A DNA stretch of 64,000 nt from Curtobacterium flaccumfaciens (GTDB lineage: Bacteria; Actinomycetota; Actinomycetes; Actinomycetales; Microbacteriaceae). Shown here piece by piece: positions 18,631 through 26,623 of the stretch. The notes beneath the pieces were generated by a model, which did not search any database, was not told the origin of the DNA, and saw nothing but the letters and a program-made list of their open reading frames with translations. A program made the translations under genes and the position numbers. The stretch is taken from the NCBI GenBank assembly GCA_029689965.1, contig CP121450.1, positions 744,001-808,000 of the forward strand, written 5' to 3'. Numbering within the stretch: the first letter of the stretch is position 1; the number at the start of each line of letters is the position of its first letter.

Positions 18631-19322
18631 GTGGGGATATTGCGAGCAGTCTGCTTCGACCTGGACGGGACCCTGTTCGATCACAGGGGGTCAGCACGAG
18701 CCGGCGCTACCCACTTCCTCGAGAGCCTGGGGGTAGCCGCGACGGAGTCTGCGCTGGACTCGTGGTCGCCGCCGAGGACGAGCAGTTCGAGCGGTGGCGG
18801 TCCGGGCAGATCACCTTCCAAGAGCAACGACGTGAACGTCTCCGCACCGTGCTGCCACCGCTCGGATGCCAACCTCCGTCGGATGAGGTCGGCTTGGACT
18901 CGCTGTTCGACGACTACCTGAGCTCGTATCATGCGTCTTGGCGGGCGTTCCCCGAGAGCGTGTCGCTGCTCCAAGAGCTCCGTGGGCAGGGATATCGCCT
19001 GGGCTTGCTCACCAACGGCGCCGAGGCGCAACAGCTCGACAAGCTCGCGCACACCGGTCTCGACGGTGCCTTCGACGCGGTCTGCATCTCCGAGCGCATC
19101 GGCTTCCAGAAGCCGGACGAACGGGCGTTCCTGACCGTCGCGCACGAGCTCGGAGTCGACGCCTCCGACTGTCTCTTCGTCGGAGACAACGCGTCGCAAG
19201 ACCTCGCTGGCGCGCACTCCGCTGGTATGCACGGACTGCTGATCAACCACTACGCGGAAGAAGCGGTGGTCATCAAGACTGCCGTGCTGGCGCACATCAT
19301 GGCCAACGGCGACGCCCGGTAG
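18631..19322 (+). CDS. HAD family hydrolase, YjjG/HAD-IA type (one frameshift)
   Basis: It starts at GTG 18631 with AVCFDLDGTLFDHRG (motif I). A single-base loss near 18757 moves the reading to AAEDEQFERWRSGQITF, after which LLTNGAEAQQ (motif II), GFQKPDERAF (motif III lysine) and CLFVGDNASQDLAGA (motif IV) follow in order. The restored protein is about 230 residues, typical for HAD-IA phosphatases acting on nucleotides or sugar phosphates. Its stop TAG 19320-19322 is provided by a palindrome copy that also contains the stop of the convergent NUDIX gene. Confidence 0.82.
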
Positions 19323-19337
19323 CCGATCCGTTACCGA
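19316..19337. repeat. Stop-codon palindrome, copy 5 (three mismatches)
   Basis: The sequence keeps TAGCCGATC and TTACCG. TAG 19320-19322 stops the plus-strand HAD gene, and TTA 19331-19333 is the TAA stop of the minus-strand NUDIX gene, so two convergent genes end inside one motif. Confidence 0.75.
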
Positions 19338-19732
19338 CGCGCCTCAATAACCAGCTGCACTGCTTGCCTGGCCGCTTCCGGGACCAGCGGGACCCGCGCG
19401 AGCGAATTCACTTCCACCCACCTCGGCTCGTACTGGTTCTGGTTGGACGCGCGTTCGCTCTCTGGGCCGCCGAGTGCCAACGGAGCAGGACGCACTTGGG
19501 CAGCGAAGTAGGCCGCTGGAGCGTCGCTATCCACTGGTACATCGAGCAGATCGCCGATGGTTGCCTCGAGGCCTGTCTCCTCACGCAGTTCGCGCTGACA
19601 CGCTTCGCGGAGACTCTCGCCTTCCTCCACCCCACCACCAGGGAGAACACAGTAGCTCCGACCGTCTTTCAACCGATCGATGACGAGGAGGCTCTCGTCG
19701 CGGACGACGACGGCCGCGGATCTGACGCGCAT
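19331..19732 (-). CDS. NUDIX hydrolase
   Basis: This 133-residue pyrophosphohydrolase carries the complete Nudix box, GGGVEEGESLREACQRELREETG at about residues 35-57, with the metal-binding glutamates. It hydrolyses nucleoside-diphosphate-linked compounds; the exact substrate is unknown. The open frame continues upstream into the IS5 element, but ATG 19732 (followed by RVRSAAVVVRDESLL) is the natural start. The IS inserted only five bases upstream of this ATG, so the original promoter and ribosome-binding site have been replaced. Confidence 0.85.
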   Translation of the reverse strand: MRVRSAAVVVRDESLLVIDRLKDGRSYCVLPGGGVEEGESLREACQRELREETGLEATIGDLLDVPVDSDAPAAYFAAQVRPAPLALGGPESERASNQNQYEPRWVEVNSLARVPLVPEAARQAVQLVIEARR

Positions 19733-19736
19733 CCAG

Positions 19737-20650
19737 CTAGGGCGTGTCTTGTAATTGGGTCGGGCTGGCATCGGGGATGCTGGTGGGGTGTCTCGGTTCC
19801 AGTTGCTTTCGGACGACCAGTTCGCGGTGATCGCTGACCTGCTGCCCGGCCCCACGGGTCGGAAGGGGCGTCCGTTCGCGGACGCGAGGAGCATGGTCGA
19901 GGGGATTGCCTACCGGTATCGGACCGGGATTGCTTGGCGGGATCTGCCGCGCACGTTCGGGCCGTGGCAGACGGTGTGGGCTTGGCATCGACGCCTCGCT
20001 GGGGACGGCACCTGGGACATCGTCCTCGACCGTCTGCTCTCCGCAGCGGACGCCGCCGGGCAGGTGGACTGGTCGGTGTCAGTGGACTCCACGATCGCTC
20101 GTGCGCATCAGCACGCGACGAACATCACCCGCACCACAGGGGAACCATCGAACTACACGAAGATCGGGCTCGAGCCGCCTGATCACGCGTTCGGCCGATC
20201 CCGCGGCGGCCTGTCCACAAAAGTGCATCAGCTCGTTGACGGCCGCGGGCTACCTCTGGTGACTGTGGTCACGCCCGGACAGGCCGGTGACTCCCCGATG
20301 CTCCTGCCACTGTTGGCTGAGCTGCGCGTTGCCCGTCCTGTCGGCAGGCCACGCACCCGACCGGACAAGCTCCGCGGCGACAAGGCGTACTCGTCCCGAG
20401 CGATCCGCACCCACCTCCGCAGCCGCGGCATCGAGGCAGTCATCCCCGAACCCCGCGACCAGCAGGGACACCGGAAGCGGCGCGGGTCACGGGGCGGCAG
20501 ACCCGTCGCCCACGACCCCGTCGACTACAAGCAGCGCAACGTCATCGAGCGCGGCTTCTGCCGATTGGAGCAGTGGCGGGGCCTGGCGACCAGGTACGAC
20601 AAACTCGCGATCGTCTACCGCGCCGCGGTCGTCCTCAATGCCGTCATCGC
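19737..20650 (+). mobile_element. IS5-family element, copy 1 (right end lost)
   Basis: The left end is CTAG followed by GGCGTGTCTTGTAATTGG, identical to the termini of the complete copy at 25529-26473. The sequence matches that copy in the opposite orientation up to about 20640, where the last 45 bases and the right inverted repeat are replaced by other DNA. The right limit is approximate. Confidence 0.82.
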
Positions 20651-20684
20651 GTGGAGTCGCCACTTGACCGGCATCATCCGCTGA
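19788..20684 (+). CDS. IS5-family transposase, copy 1 (altered C-terminus)
   Basis: Its translation is identical to copy 2 from GTG 19788 through VYRAAVVLNA. It carries the IS5 N-terminal domain (DDQFAVIADLLPG, RTGIAWRDLPRTFGPWQT), the first Asp in SVDSTIARAHQHA, RSRGGLSTKVHQLVD, the second Asp in GDKAYSSRAIR, and the Glu in KQRNVIERGFCRLEQWRG. The last residues are VIAWSRHLTGIIR instead of the copy 2 ending. All DDE residues are present, so the enzyme could be active in trans even though its own right end is missing. It overlaps the 3' end of the convergent HIT gene by 11 bases. Confidence 0.88.
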   Translation: MSRFQLLSDDQFAVIADLLPGPTGRKGRPFADARSMVEGIAYRYRTGIAWRDLPRTFGPWQTVWAWHRRLAGDGTWDIVLDRLLSAADAAGQVDWSVSVDSTIARAHQHATNITRTTGEPSNYTKIGLEPPDHAFGRSRGGLSTKVHQLVDGRGLPLVTVVTPGQAGDSPMLLPLLAELRVARPVGRPRTRPDKLRGDKAYSSRAIRTHLRSRGIEAVIPEPRDQQGHRKRRGSRGGRPVAHDPVDYKQRNVIERGFCRLEQWRGLATRYDKLAIVYRAAVVLNAVIAWSRHLTGIIR

Positions 20685-21165
20685 TGCGCACCGTGTCTTC
20701 GTCCACCAGAACGCCGAGCTCAGTAGTGATCCGAGCGCGCAGTTCCGCGTGCTCGGAGCCGAGCGCGGTCTGCGGGTCTCGCCACCGCTCGGGCTCGTAG
20801 AGCCAGACTGGACGGGTCACCAACGACGGAGGCTCCCACTCGTAACGGGGCCAGATATGGGCATGGACGAACGCGTCCGCGTTGCCCAGCACATCGAGGT
20901 TCACCCGTCGAAACTGCGGATCAATCGCACGGCATGCGCGCTCGACAGCCGTGGCAAGCAGATCGGCATCAGCGAGGAACTGCACACGATCGGCTCGCGA
21001 CATCTCAGCGAGGGCCGTCACTGATGGATCCTTCCCGAGAAGCACGCAGTACCCCGGCAGGAACTGCGCATCCCCGATGACCGCGAAGCCGCCAGCAAGC
21101 TCGGCCAACACGGTCGGATTCTCGCCACGATGTGCCGCTCCGATGCGGTCTTCACGCCAATCCAC
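20674..21165 (-). CDS. HIT-family hydrolase
   Basis: This 163-residue histidine-triad protein has NADAFVHAHIWPRYEWEP near residue 105, containing the HxH core of the triad motif. The N-terminal FAVIGDAQFLPGYCVLL is the usual HIT strand pair. HIT enzymes hydrolyse nucleotide phosphoramidates or dinucleoside polyphosphates; the third triad position is Trp rather than His, as in some diverged actinobacterial members, so the activity is uncertain. The stop overlaps the end of IS5 copy 1, suggesting that the IS deletion reached this gene's end. Confidence 0.78.
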   Translation of the reverse strand: MDWREDRIGAAHRGENPTVLAELAGGFAVIGDAQFLPGYCVLLGKDPSVTALAEMSRADRVQFLADADLLATAVERACRAIDPQFRRVNLDVLGNADAFVHAHIWPRYEWEPPSLVTRPVWLYEPERWRDPQTALGSEHAELRARITTELGVLVDEDTVRISG

Positions 21166-21287
21166 AGATCCAACCTACTCAACGCCCAAGCGCTCGCGAG
21201 TCTTAAGGAGACACGCTCTAGGTCGATGAGTTCACGGAGCGACGTTGCGGGGTCCTTCGTGCTAATGCCGTCCATTAAGTACGAACA

Positions 21288-21576
21288 CCGCGCCCGGAGC
21301 CGCGCCCACCGCGCCGCGTCCGGAACTCGGCGGCAACGTCGCCAAGATGCTCTGGTAGACCCGCCCCGACAAGCAGAGCGTCGACGATCGAGTCGCGCAG
21401 GCGATTCGCGACCTCACCGCCGCGTGCGCCGACGAGGGTCTGTTCCTCATCGTCGAGCTCCTCACGTACCAGTTGCCGAACGAGTCCGACGAGGACTACA
21501 GGCGGCGTTCCCGCATCTTGTCGCCGACGCGGTCGGGTGCGGCGCCAAGATCCTCAAACTCCAGTACCCGGGCTAA
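21288..21576 (+). pseudogene. LacD/DhnA-like aldolase fragment
   Basis: Conceptual translation gives GGNVAKMLW, an in-frame TAG (21343-21345), then TRPDKQSVDDRVAQAIRDL, ACADEGLFLIVELLTYQLP and, after a further frame change near 21500, FPHLVADAVGCGAKILKLQYPG. This matches the middle of tagatose-1,6-bisphosphate/DhnA-type aldolases by recall. The start and the lysine-containing C-terminal half are absent. With both a nonsense codon and a frameshift and both ends missing, this is a relic rather than a sequencing artefact. It lies between two IS5-related sequences. Confidence 0.5.
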
Positions 21577-21592
21577 TCCGAGAGCGCCTACC

Positions 21593-21780
21593 TAGGGCGT
21601 GTCTTGTAATCGGTCGTTCGTGATTCTGAGATGCTGGTCGGTATCGCGGTTCGAGTTGCTCTCGGATGCTCAGTAGGAATTGATCGCTGATTTGTTGCCC
21701 GCCGGAAGAGGCGGGCCGGCCGCCAGTTCGCGGATGCCCTGAGCATGGTCGACTGCGAGATTGTGGGCCCGGAACGGCCG
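21593..21780 (+). mobile_element. IS5-family element fragment (left end and transposase start)
   Basis: CTAGGGCGTGTCTTGTAATC at 21593 is nearly identical to the IS5 terminus used at 19737 and 25529. Degenerate coding for the transposase N-terminus follows (SRFELLSD, then ADLLPA), with stops and frame changes. The remainder of the element is absent until a short right-end-like sequence at 23077. Confidence 0.65.
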
Positions 21781-21982
21781 GACCAGCGCCGGCGCGTGCT
21801 GACAACATCGACCCAGCTGCCCAGCGTCGTCGAGGAGTTCAGACGCCGGGACTGAACGATGGCGCGAGCTCCCCACCTTTGTTGCGTTACACAACCGATG
21901 CTTGACAGACCGGTCTGTGCAAGAACAGCCTGGGCTCACTTGGGCGTTGCCCAGGTTGTTCAAAGATGAATCTAGGGGAATC

Positions 21983-22685
21983 ATGAATCGCTTCGTACGT
22001 AGTGCCACCGCCGTTGCCGTCGCCTGTGTGGCTGCAGCTGGCATCACTCTCGCCGCAGCGCCCGCGAGCGCTGCGACACTGTCGTCGGCCGATCAGGCTG
22101 CACTTCGACAGACCTGGGACACCTATGGCGTCGACACCTCCACGCAGGATCGGCTCCTCGGGGAATTGGAGGCCGGTCAGCTTCTGGGACTCGCTGGACG
22201 GGGGTTCGCCGGTGAAGACGGAGACCCAGACCCGGCTCGGTACCGACCAGACCATCGACACCTACGCGGACGGATCAATCCGCGTGACCACCGTGCAGAA
22301 GCCGGCTCCGGCGACGCCGTCAGGCGTGCACGTCAACGCTTCGATTGGCTCTTGCACGACGGTTTCGTCGAGCCACTACGACGCCACCTACCGGTGCACG
22401 GTCTCGACGAACGTAGTCGTATCGAACGCCGCGTACACGGTGACCTACCACCAGGTACAGGGTGCCGCGTCATCGATCACCGCCAACTCGCCGCTGACGA
22501 CCAGCTGTTCTGTGGGGGCGTGCAGCAACAAGCGCATGGTGGTCGGGCGCAAGACGCAGAGCGGTAACTCGCCGGCGTACATCACGGGCTACTGGACATG
22601 GACCGCGGTAGGTGGCGGTTCCTCGAAGGACTACTGGCTCGAGTTCGACGTCCGCAACGGCTCGACCTGGGCGTCCAACAACTAA
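21983..22685 (+). CDS. Secreted protein of unknown function (one frameshift)
   Basis: The signal peptide is clear: MNRFVRSATAVAVACVAAAG, then ITLAAAPASA, with cleavage expected after ASA near residue 31. The mature part begins ATLSSADQAALRQTWDTYGV. The frame breaks near 22190 (QLLG joined to DSLDGGSPVKTETQTRLG), and the second half (SIGSCTTVSSSHYDATYRCTV, SVGACSNKRMVVG, YWLEFDVRNGSTWASNN) is beta-rich with four cysteines that could form two disulphides. About 234 residues in total. I do not recognise the family. It lies between IS5-type ends. Confidence 0.6.
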
Positions 22686-22789
22686 CAGCCAGGGGTCGGA
22701 GCGCTGATACGTCCACGGCGCTCCGACCCCTGCTCGCAGCCATCGCAGAAGCTTCTACCGCAACGACGGCCAACGAATAGGATCGAAGC

Positions 22790-23056
22790 ATGGAAACCTC
22801 GCATAACGCGGTCATCCCGCAGTCGTACGACATTGCGTGGATCGTCGGGACAGTGGTCATGTTTGTGCTGCTGGTGGCAGCGCTGGTCTCGATCGCGAGG
22901 CGGGCTGGCGAGTTGCGCACCGTGCTGACGCTCGTCTGGGTGCTCGTCGCGATCTTCCTGCCCTTCATCGGCCCGATCGCCTGGTTCGTCGCCGGTAACC
23001 CCGCGGCGAAGCGGCGTAGCCCGTCTCACCACCGGGCCCACGAGAGCCGCGCGTAG
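22790..23056 (+). CDS. PLDc_N domain small membrane protein
   Basis: This 88-residue protein has two hydrophobic helices (IAWIVGTVVMFVLLVAALVSIA and LTLVWVLVAIFLPFIGPIAWFVAG) and a basic tail. FLPFIGPIAWFVAG is typical of the phospholipase D N-terminal membrane domain (PLDc_N), often found alone in actinobacteria with no enzymatic part. Function is unknown. It ends 20 bases before a short IS5-type terminus. Confidence 0.75.
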   Translation: METSHNAVIPQSYDIAWIVGTVVMFVLLVAALVSIARRAGELRTVLTLVWVLVAIFLPFIGPIAWFVAGNPAAKRRSPSHHRAHESRA

Positions 23057-23076
23057 CCAGGACGCTCTTTCGTAGA

Positions 23077-23088
23077 CACGCCCTAGTT
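23077..23088. repeat. Short IS5-type right-end match (AGACACGCCCTAG)
   Basis: The bases AGACACGCCC followed by CTAG match the outer 13 bases of the IS5-element right end seen at 26461-26473. Together with the left end at 21593 it brackets the secreted-protein and PLDc_N genes. Only the outer part matches, so it may be a remnant of a deleted element. Confidence 0.5.
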
Positions 23089-23096
23089 GTACCCGG

Positions 23097-24065
23097 TCAT
23101 GAGGTTGGTGGCAGCCGGCTGATCGGAGGTTTGCCGCCGAGTGCCGAGTGACGTCGAGTGTGGTTGTAGTGCTCGATCCACGGGCGGAGGGCCGCAGTGC
23201 GCTCGTCGTTGCTGGTGAAGGCTTGCCGGTAGGCCCACTCCGTCTGCAGCGTTCGGTTCAGGCGTTTGACCTTGCCGTTCTGCCAGGGGCAGTGCGGCTT
23301 GATGAACTTCTGCTTGGTGCCGTGGGCGGCGCAGAGATCGCGGAGCGAGAATCGGTGGGCCCACGCGTTGTCGGTGATGAGGCGCTGGACGTTGTCGATG
23401 CCGTGGGTTGCGAAGTAGCGGATGCCGCGTTCGAGGAAAGCGGCGCAGGTCGCGCCTTTCTCGTCAGGGAGCACTTCTGAGTACGCGAGTCGGGAGTGAT
23501 CATCGACCAGTGAGTGGATGTAGTCGTAGCCGACGGGCGTTCGTTTTCGTTGGGCAGTCGATCCCATGGCACGCCCGTGGGCTCTCCATCCGCCGCCTTC
23601 GGGGATACGGCCAAGCTTCTTTACGTCCATGTGCGCGAGCTCGCCAGGCGTGGCGCGTTCGTAGCGGACGGTTGTGGTTTTCGAGGCTCGGATGACGTGG
23701 CCGGTGATCGGGTCGAGCGCGGAAAGGTGCGGCTCGCCGTGGCGGGCGAGGATGCGCGAGACGGTGCGGGCGGCCGTGCCGGTTCGGTGGGAGATCTCGT
23801 CCCGTCCAAGGCGTTCGCGACGGCGAAGATCCAGCACGGCCGCTTCGACGTCTGGTGGAGCCTGTCGCGGTGAGCGATGAGGGCGTGAGGATCGGTCGAT
23901 CAGGCCGGCGTCGCCTTCGAGTTCATAGCGGTAGAGCCAGCGCTTCACGCAGCGTCGGGACACTCCCATTGCTGCGGCGATGTGAGATTGTTTCCAGCCC
24001 GAACGGAAGCTGTCGACGATCAGGCGCCTGCCGCGTGGGGTCAGACGAGCGTTTGCATGAGTCAC
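23097..24065 (-). CDS. IS481-family transposase, catalytic Glu replaced by Lys
   Basis: This open frame of 322 residues has two N-terminal helix-turn-helix units (SGWKQSHIAAAMGVSRRCVKRW, LGRDEISHRTGTAARTVSRILA) and an rve core. The first catalytic Asp is in LAHMDVKKLG and the second in LITDNAWAH. The third position, normally NGKVERxxRTL in this family, reads NGKVKRLNRTLQTEW, so Glu has become Lys (GAA to AAA on the coding strand). The protein is otherwise full length but should be catalytically dead. Exact element ends are not clear. Confidence 0.88.
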   Translation of the reverse strand: MTHANARLTPRGRRLIVDSFRSGWKQSHIAAAMGVSRRCVKRWLYRYELEGDAGLIDRSSRPHRSPRQAPPDVEAAVLDLRRRERLGRDEISHRTGTAARTVSRILARHGEPHLSALDPITGHVIRASKTTTVRYERATPGELAHMDVKKLGRIPEGGGWRAHGRAMGSTAQRKRTPVGYDYIHSLVDDHSRLAYSEVLPDEKGATCAAFLERGIRYFATHGIDNVQRLITDNAWAHRFSLRDLCAAHGTKQKFIKPHCPWQNGKVKRLNRTLQTEWAYRQAFTSNDERTAALRPWIEHYNHTRRHSALGGKPPISRLPPTS

Positions 24066-24122
24066 AGAGAGTCTCCAAAACGAGAGACGTCGGCCGCTCC
24101 GCGCGGCCGCAACCCGCGACTC

Positions 24123-24935
24123 CTATTGCCAGGTGGCGGTGTCGGGGTCGATGCCGCGGGCGCGTGCGCTGGCGTCGATGATGTGTCGCAACCACGAGGC
24201 GAGCCCGGTTCGGACTCCGTCGTAGTGTGCGGCGTATGCGGGATCGGCTTCATACATGCGGCCGAGGACAACCTGCATCTGCCGCGTGATCGGGAAATAA
24301 GCGGAGAACACCTCGCGGTGCTGTTCAACGAGAGCGTCTGCGGCTGGGTTGCCGGGTTCGACACCAGCATCCATTGCGCCGGCGAGGGCCTGATCAAGCG
24401 CCGCCGACGCATCCGCGATGGCCTGCCAGTCGTCCGCGGTGCGTGACGCGGAGCGCTCGGCGTATTGCGCCCACTCGGTCGTATCGCCGTAGCGTTGCCG
24501 TGCCTCAGCCGGCCACCGCGGATTCCAACCGGGCCCGAACGTCGCGGCCTGCTCCTCAACGGTCATGAGGAGCCCTCGCTCGTGCGCGTCGACCATCCGT
24601 GCCAGGTCATCGCCCAGCGCGCTGAGATGCTCGATCCGCGCCGCAAGCTGGGCCTGCTGGGCGTGCAGCGCGGTGACAACATCCGCATTCGGATCGTCGA
24701 GGACGCTCCGAATGGCTTCCAGGTCGAGCCCCAGCTCGCGGTAGACGACGATGCGCCGCAATCGCTCGAGGTCGCCTTCGGTATAGAGCCGGTACCCGGC
24801 AGCTGACCGTGACGACGGCTGCGCAAGGGCGATCTCATCCCAGTGATGCAACGTCCGGACCGTCACGCCCAGGCGCGCTGCGGCCTGACCAACAGTCAGG
24901 TCCACGGCGTCACTGTCATCAGGCACGCACTCCAT
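24123..24935 (-). CDS. MerR family regulator with TipAS-like ligand domain
   Basis: This 270-residue regulator starts at ATG 24935. The MerR DNA-binding domain occupies residues 12-80 (TVGQAAARLGVTVRTLHHWD, GYRLYTEGDLERLRRI), followed by a dimerisation helix. The C-terminal half (FGPGWNPRWPAEARQRYGD, then the W-rich helices) resembles the TipAS antibiotic-binding domain of TipA-type regulators. It overlaps the end of the upstream VOC gene by 17 bases, so the two are co-transcribed; a drug-binding VOC protein with a drug-sensing activator makes sense as a resistance pair. Confidence 0.88.
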   Translation of the reverse strand: MECVPDDSDAVDLTVGQAAARLGVTVRTLHHWDEIALAQPSSRSAAGYRLYTEGDLERLRRIVVYRELGLDLEAIRSVLDDPNADVVTALHAQQAQLAARIEHLSALGDDLARMVDAHERGLLMTVEEQAATFGPGWNPRWPAEARQRYGDTTEWAQYAERSASRTADDWQAIADASAALDQALAGAMDAGVEPGNPAADALVEQHREVFSAYFPITRQMQVVLGRMYEADPAYAAHYDGVRTGLASWLRHIIDASARARGIDPDTATWQ

Positions 24936-25454
24936 TCTTCTCGCCGTCGATGTCCGGTGCGGTGATGCCGATCGCTTCGAGGTTCCTGGCGACCTGGCTG
25001 GCCGGATCGAAGGGCTTCGCGGCAGTGAAGACGACTCGTACGTTCTCCGGCGTGAGCACCTCGACATCGCGGGTGCCCCAGAGTGTGTCCGCGGTTCGCT
25101 CACCACGCCCGCGCCGTGGTCTCGGCACGCGGCCACGAGGGCATCAATCTGATTCAAGACGCACGCGAAGCTGAAGCTCACCGCCGCCACCTGATCTGGA
25201 GCTGAAGCGGTCGGGACCAGCAGGACATCTTGGAAGGCCCACCGGCGCAGGTGCGCAAGCTGGCCCGGCACGCTGAACAGCTCAAAGAAGTCCAGGCCGC
25301 GAGTCCAGAAGTCGACGGACGCGACCAGATCAGTTGTCGGGATCGTCACGAACGACGGCATCCCGTAAATCCCGTGAAATGCCTCAGGCGCGACCGCATC
25401 AGGGCCAGGAGCGGGGACAGGGCTCACCTCAAAGGCGTTGTAGTAATTGCTCAT
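24919..25454 (-). CDS. VOC (glyoxalase/bleomycin-resistance) family protein (one frameshift)
   Basis: Start ATG 25454 (MSNYYNAFEV; another ATG lies at 25463). The protein shows GMPSFVTIPTTDLVASVDFWTRGLDFFELF and WAFQDVLLVPTA, a VOC beta-alpha-beta module. A break near 25125 joins CRDHG to a second frame with WGTRDVEVLTPENVRVVFTAAKP, the second module, ending 17 bases inside the MerR gene. VOC proteins bind or modify small molecules, including antibiotics. The context with a TipA-like MerR supports a resistance or detoxification role. Confidence 0.78.
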
Positions 25455-25528
25455 GGGCTCCACGTTCCGCCCTCACGCCACGTGAGGGTCAAATCGAATT
25501 CTGGGACCAACCTGTTGGCCCGGTACAC

Positions 25529-26422
25529 CTAGGGCGTGTCTTGTAATTGGCGGAGCCAAGCGACGGCGGCGTTGAGGACGACCGCGGCGCGGTAGACGAT
25601 CGCGAGTTTGTCGTACCTGGTCGCCAGGCCCCGCCACTGCTCCAATCGGCAGAAGCCGCGCTCGATGACGTTGCGCTGCTTGTAGTCGACGGGGTCGTGG
25701 GCGACGGGTCTGCCGCCCCGTGACCCGCGCCGCTTCCGGTGTCCCTGCTGGTCGCGGGGTTCGGGGATGACTGCCTCGATGCCGCGGCTGCGGAGGTGGG
25801 TGCGGATCGCTCGGGACGAGTACGCCTTGTCGCCGCGGAGCTTGTCCGGTCGGGTGCGTGGCCTGCCGACAGGACGGGCAACGCGCAGCTCAGCCAACAG
25901 TGGCAGGAGCATCGGGGAGTCACCGGCCTGTCCGGGCGTGACCACAGTCACCAGAGGTAGCCCGCGGCCGTCAACGAGCTGATGCACTTTTGTGGACAGG
26001 CCGCCGCGGGATCGGCCGAACGCGTGATCAGGCGGCTCGAGCCCGATCTTCGTGTAGTTCGATGGTTCCCCTGTGGTGCGGGTGATGTTCGTCGCGTGCT
26101 GATGCGCACGAGCGATCGTGGAGTCCACTGACACCGACCAGTCCACCTGCCCGGCGGCGTCCGCTGCGGAGAGCAGACGGTCGAGGACGATGTCCCAGGT
26201 GCCGTCCCCAGCGAGGCGTCGATGCCAAGCCCACACCGTCTGCCACGGCCCGAACGTGCGCGGCAGATCCCGCCAAGCAATCCCGGTCCGATACCGGTAG
26301 GCAATCCCCTCGACCATGCTCCTCGCGTCCGCGAACGGACGCCCCTTCCGACCCGTGGGGCCGGGCAGCAGGTCAGCGATCACCGCGAACTGGTCGTCCG
26401 AAAGCAACTGGAACCGAGACAC
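25529..26422 (-). CDS. IS5-family transposase, copy 2 (intact)
   Basis: This 297-residue DDE transposase starts at GTG 26422 (SRFQLLSDDQFAVIADL). All catalytic residues are present in SVDSTIARAHQHA, GDKAYSSRAIR and RNVIERGFCRLEQW. The stop codon TAG (25531-25529 read on the minus strand) is made by the CTAG target-site duplication plus the last element bases, so the gene's end depends on the insertion site. Apart from its last residues it is identical in translation to copy 1, implying recent transposition. Confidence 0.93.
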   Translation of the reverse strand: MSRFQLLSDDQFAVIADLLPGPTGRKGRPFADARSMVEGIAYRYRTGIAWRDLPRTFGPWQTVWAWHRRLAGDGTWDIVLDRLLSAADAAGQVDWSVSVDSTIARAHQHATNITRTTGEPSNYTKIGLEPPDHAFGRSRGGLSTKVHQLVDGRGLPLVTVVTPGQAGDSPMLLPLLAELRVARPVGRPRTRPDKLRGDKAYSSRAIRTHLRSRGIEAVIPEPRDQQGHRKRRGSRGGRPVAHDPVDYKQRNVIERGFCRLEQWRGLATRYDKLAIVYRAAVVLNAAVAWLRQLQDTP

Positions 26423-26473
26423 CCCACCAGCATCCCCGATGCCAGCCCGACCCAATTACAAGACACGCCCTAG
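25529..26473 (-). mobile_element. Complete IS5-family element, copy 2
   Basis: CTAG direct repeats at 25529-25532 and 26470-26473 flank a 937-bp element whose ends are perfect inverted repeats (GGCGTGTCTTGTAATTGG on the left and its complement on the right). CTAG fits the YTAR target duplication known for IS5. The element is inverted relative to copy 1. Confidence 0.92.
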
Positions 26474-26623
26474 GCCCACGAGTGGTGGTCCGGTGACCGG
26501 TCGTCCACCGGCCAGGGGTGGTCTGTTGGTCGTCTCAGCGGCATCGCGTCGCAGATAGCCCGTCCGATTTGATTCTCACGGAGCTGCCTCGGACGGACGC
26601 CGCTGGGCCGTCGGCAGTGCGCG

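Noticed and set aside
15687..19337. Integron cassette attC sites
   Set aside because: The palindrome lacks the R' (GTTRRRY) core and there is no integrase; genes lie in both orientations.
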